Shown piece by piece: positions 5,609 through 7,023 of a stretch of 7,023 bases of DNA. The translations under genes and the position numbers were made by a program. Numbering within the stretch: the first letter of the stretch is position 1; the number at the start of each line of letters is the position of its first letter. The DNA comes from JACCXJ01 sp052387115 (GTDB lineage Bacteria; Pseudomonadota; Gammaproteobacteria; JACCXJ01), in the NCBI GenBank assembly GCA_052387115.1, contig JBQTJM010000159.1, positions 1 through 7,023 on the forward strand. The letters run 5' to 3'. The notes beneath the pieces were generated by a model. That model was not told where the DNA came from and made no database searches. It worked only from the letters and a program-made list of their open reading frames with translations.

Positions 5609-6097
5609 ATGTTCAAGAGAAACGCGATATTTTCTTTAGTGTTCACCACGGCCATGTTACTTCTGCCCCTACCTCAGGCGGAAGCAGGCGCCGAGCTCGG
5701 AATCCTGACCTGCAAAAAGATCCCAGGCTCAGAAAAAAACCTGTTGATCCATTCGAGTGCGGGTTTTGAGTGCGTGTATAAGAGCACGGCTGGCGCCGAG
5801 GAAAAGTACAAAGGCGAGGCTGGCATTGCCATCGGCCTGGACCTGAGCTGGACGAAGGAAAGCACCATTGCCTATACGGTGGTGGGAGCGTCTGGGGACG
5901 CCAAATTGCAGCCCGGTGAGCTCGTCGGCACTTACACGGGGGGAACCGCCTCGGCGGCATTTGGCCTCGGTGTAGGCGCCAAGGTGCTGGTGGGTGGCGG
6001 AAAATCCAATGTTGTCCTCAATCCCCTGGCCCTGGAGGTAAGCAAGGGATTGGGAGCCTCCGCAGGGATCGGCTATCTCACGTTGGTGAAAGAATAA
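5609..6097 (+). CDS. Secreted DUF992-family protein
   Basis: This is a 162-residue protein. The start ATG is well supported by AGGAG (5597-5601) with 7 bases of spacing. A signal peptide spans about residues 1-26 (KRN, then hydrophobic IFSLVFTTAMLLLPL, cleavage after AEA). The mature part follows the DUF992 pattern: an opening strand ELGILTCKK (Cys35), a short strand ending GFECVYK (Cys55), an E-K-Y-x-G strand (KYKGEAGIAIGLDLSW), LVGTYTGGTASAAFGLGVGA, the glycine-rich KVLVGGGKSNVVLNPLAL, and a final GIGYLTL strand. Cys35 and Cys55 could form a disulfide. DUF992 proteins are exported beta-rich proteins of unknown function, best known from Alphaproteobacteria. It is monocistronic, with its own consensus promoter and a long leader. 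An IS66-type remnant begins three bases after the stop, so any native terminator was displaced. The family call is recalled from motif pattern. Confidence 0.75.
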   Translation: MFKRNAIFSLVFTTAMLLLPLPQAEAGAELGILTCKKIPGSEKNLLIHSSAGFECVYKSTAGAEEKYKGEAGIAIGLDLSWTKESTIAYTVVGASGDAKLQPGELVGTYTGGTASAAFGLGVGAKVLVGGGKSNVVLNPLALEVSKGLGASAGIGYLTLVKE

Positions 6098-6099
6098 TT

Positions 6100-6566
6100 G
6101 TAACTATCCGATCATTGTATTTCGTCATATGGTGCATAGTTCGAGTCATGCATGAGATCCCTGATCTCGCGTCGTTGACTCATGAGCAGATGGACGAGTT
6201 GAGCCTGGCCCCCTATTAGCTCGGGGTAACGTTGGAGGCGCGGGTGTTGGAGGTGGAGGCTCGTTTGGTCAAGGATAGTCATAATTCGAGCAAACCCCCA
6301 TCCTCGGCTTTCGAGGAAGCCTCGATCGCTGCGTCGATCGAGCGGGCGCAAACCCGGCGGTCAACCGTCGCGGTCCATGACGGCCTTTCGCACCCCAGAC
6401 GGCGCGGCCACTTTCTGTACCATCCGCTCCTACCTCGCCACCCTATGCAAACAAACCTGTGCTGAGCTGGTCGAAAGAGCCGCGATCTCTTCGAGTCCCT
6501 CGTGCTCACCTCCAAAGGCGAGCCGCCTGATCCTGTCCTTTCTGGCTGAAGGCGCCGAATAGTTAC
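6100..6566 (+). mobile_element. Miniature, internally deleted IS66-type element
   Basis: GTAACTATCCG (6100-6110) and the reverse complement of CGAATAGTTAC (6556-6566) match at 10 of 11 positions, forming terminal inverted repeats that begin with GTAA, as expected for IS66 ends. The 467 bases between hold only the two ends of a transposase gene. No clear 8-bp target duplication is present: the flanks read GAATAATT and CGATTAAC. With no tnpA/tnpB-like frames and tnpC beginning about 40 bases inside the left repeat, it resembles the single-ORF (ISBst12-like) branch. It is inactive by itself but could be moved in trans if a full copy exists. Confidence 0.65.
6148..6549 (+). pseudogene. IS66-family transposase (TnpC) remnant
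   Basis: From ATG 6148 the frame begins MHEIPDLASLTHEQMDEL and is broken by TAG at 6217-6219. It then continues with the IS66 N-terminal coiled-coil and signature LEVEARLVKDSHNSSKPPSS. About 45 bases later the family's C-terminal region appears one frame over, FRTPDGAATFCTIRSYLATL followed by CKQ (from 6377). The last piece, with residues LFESLVLTSKGEPPDPVLSG, ends at TGA 6547-6549 back in the first frame. The whole zinc-finger and catalytic DDE core, several hundred residues, is missing. One nonsense codon, a large internal deletion and at least one frameshift make it clearly non-functional. The family assignment is strong because both conserved ends are present; the exact junction cannot be placed without an intact relative. 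Confidence 0.8.
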
Positions 6567-6775
6567 CGATTAACTACGCTACACTGCGCACCGAATAAAG
6601 TGAGTCTGGACCCCTTTTCCTACGAATTGCAACGCCGCAGGCTCGCCGTTGCGCGGACGCGGGCGGCGGACCGGGCCGAGGATTTCTCGCACCGGATCCG
6701 GAGGGCCTGCCGGGGTGTTTCGCGCGCAATGCGATGAGCGTGGCGTTCATACACGAAGAGATAGTGGAGGGCGGC

Positions 6776-7023
6776 ATGGTGACCGGAAGCTTGTATCGGA
6801 TCGCAGTACTGTCGTTGTGGGCCTCGCTGTGCTCGAACACCGCGCTTGCCGCACCCTGCGACAAGGCCGGAGCGCAAGCGCAGGGCCGCCCCAGGATCGG
6901 CCTGGTGCTGGGCGGCGGCGGCGCACGCGGCGCCGCGCACGTAGGTGTGCTGAAGGTGCTGAAGGAGATGCATATTCCGATTGACTGCATTGCAGGCACC
7001 AGCATGGGCGCCATTGTCGGAGG
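6776..7023 (+). CDS. Secreted patatin-like phospholipase, N-terminal part (3' end outside window)
   Basis: 82 codons are visible and the frame is still open at the window edge. The ATG at 6776 has GGAGG five bases upstream. Residues 1-26 form a signal peptide (YRIAVLSLWASL, cleavage near ALAA). From about residue 39 the patatin fold begins: RIGLVLGGGGARGAAHVGVL, with the glycine-rich oxyanion loop GGGGARG, then a helix VLKVLKEMHIPIDCI and the nucleophile elbow GTSMG with Ser76. The catalytic Asp of the Ser-Asp dyad would lie beyond the window. The family hydrolyses lipid acyl esters. A signal peptide distinguishes this protein from cytoplasmic RssA-type members and suggests a periplasmic or outer-membrane location; some such proteins continue into an outer-membrane barrel, which cannot be seen here. 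The 209 bases upstream hold no gene and no clear promoter. Confidence 0.9.
   Translation, partial: MVTGSLYRIAVLSLWASLCSNTALAAPCDKAGAQAQGRPRIGLVLGGGGARGAAHVGVLKVLKEMHIPIDCIAGTSMGAIVG

Noticed and set aside
5457..5639. 60-codon upstream frame in the DUF992 leader as a real leader peptide
   Set aside because: No ribosome binding site and no attenuation-like run of one amino acid; kept only as a note in the leader entry.
6567..6775. Promoter for the patatin-like gene from TACACT near 6580
   Set aside because: No acceptable -35 hexamer at 15-19 bases upstream; any real promoter could not be placed.

Overview
The window looks like a piece of chromosome from a GC-rich Proteobacterium, most likely a gammaproteobacterium. 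This is inferred from the PhoP/PhoQ-style regulators, periplasmic PepSY proteins, a PF13557-like outer-membrane gene fragment and palindromic intergenic repeats of a kind common in that group. Nothing seen here fixes the genus. Gene density is low, and three decayed or fragmentary coding regions plus several repeats mark it as a relaxed, rearranged region.

Left part (1-1713). The 3' end of a plus-strand LVIVD-repeat beta-propeller gene (1-738) is followed by a cluster of palindromic repeats: an 87-bp unit bounded by 10-bp inverted repeats (851-937), a short tandem repeat and twin palindromes (961-1033). These abut a plus-strand fragment that encodes only the C-terminal end of an outer-membrane 'phenol MetA degradation'-type transporter (about 1061-1246). 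Another dispersed-type palindrome (1352-1378) and a possible frameshifted minus-strand ORF (1449-1692) fill the gap to the next operon.

Middle part (1714-4720, minus strand). This is a compact regulatory module. In transcription order it has a promoter with an 11-bp-period direct repeat typical of OmpR-family operators, two small secreted PepSY proteins separated by a perfect 14-bp hairpin, an OmpR/PhoP-type response regulator starting at TTG, and a PhoQ-like sensor kinase whose GTG start overlaps the regulator's stop codon. The likely logic is that the kinase senses an envelope signal, the regulator drives the PepSY genes (and perhaps itself), and the PepSY proteins act in the periplasm and may feed back on the sensor.

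Right part (4720-7023, plus strand). About 690 bases without a recognisable gene lead to a good sigma70-type promoter (5413-5440) and a roughly 160-nt structured leader. The leader precedes a secreted DUF992-family protein (5609-6097). Three bases after its stop codon begins a 467-bp internally deleted IS66-type element with 11-bp terminal inverted repeats (6100-6566). It still encodes recognisable N- and C-terminal pieces of the transposase. The window ends in the 5' part of a secreted patatin-like phospholipase gene.

No CRISPR array, tRNA or rRNA was seen. The best candidates for something new are the PepSY/two-component module with its operator, the DUF992 leader, and the miniature IS66 derivative.
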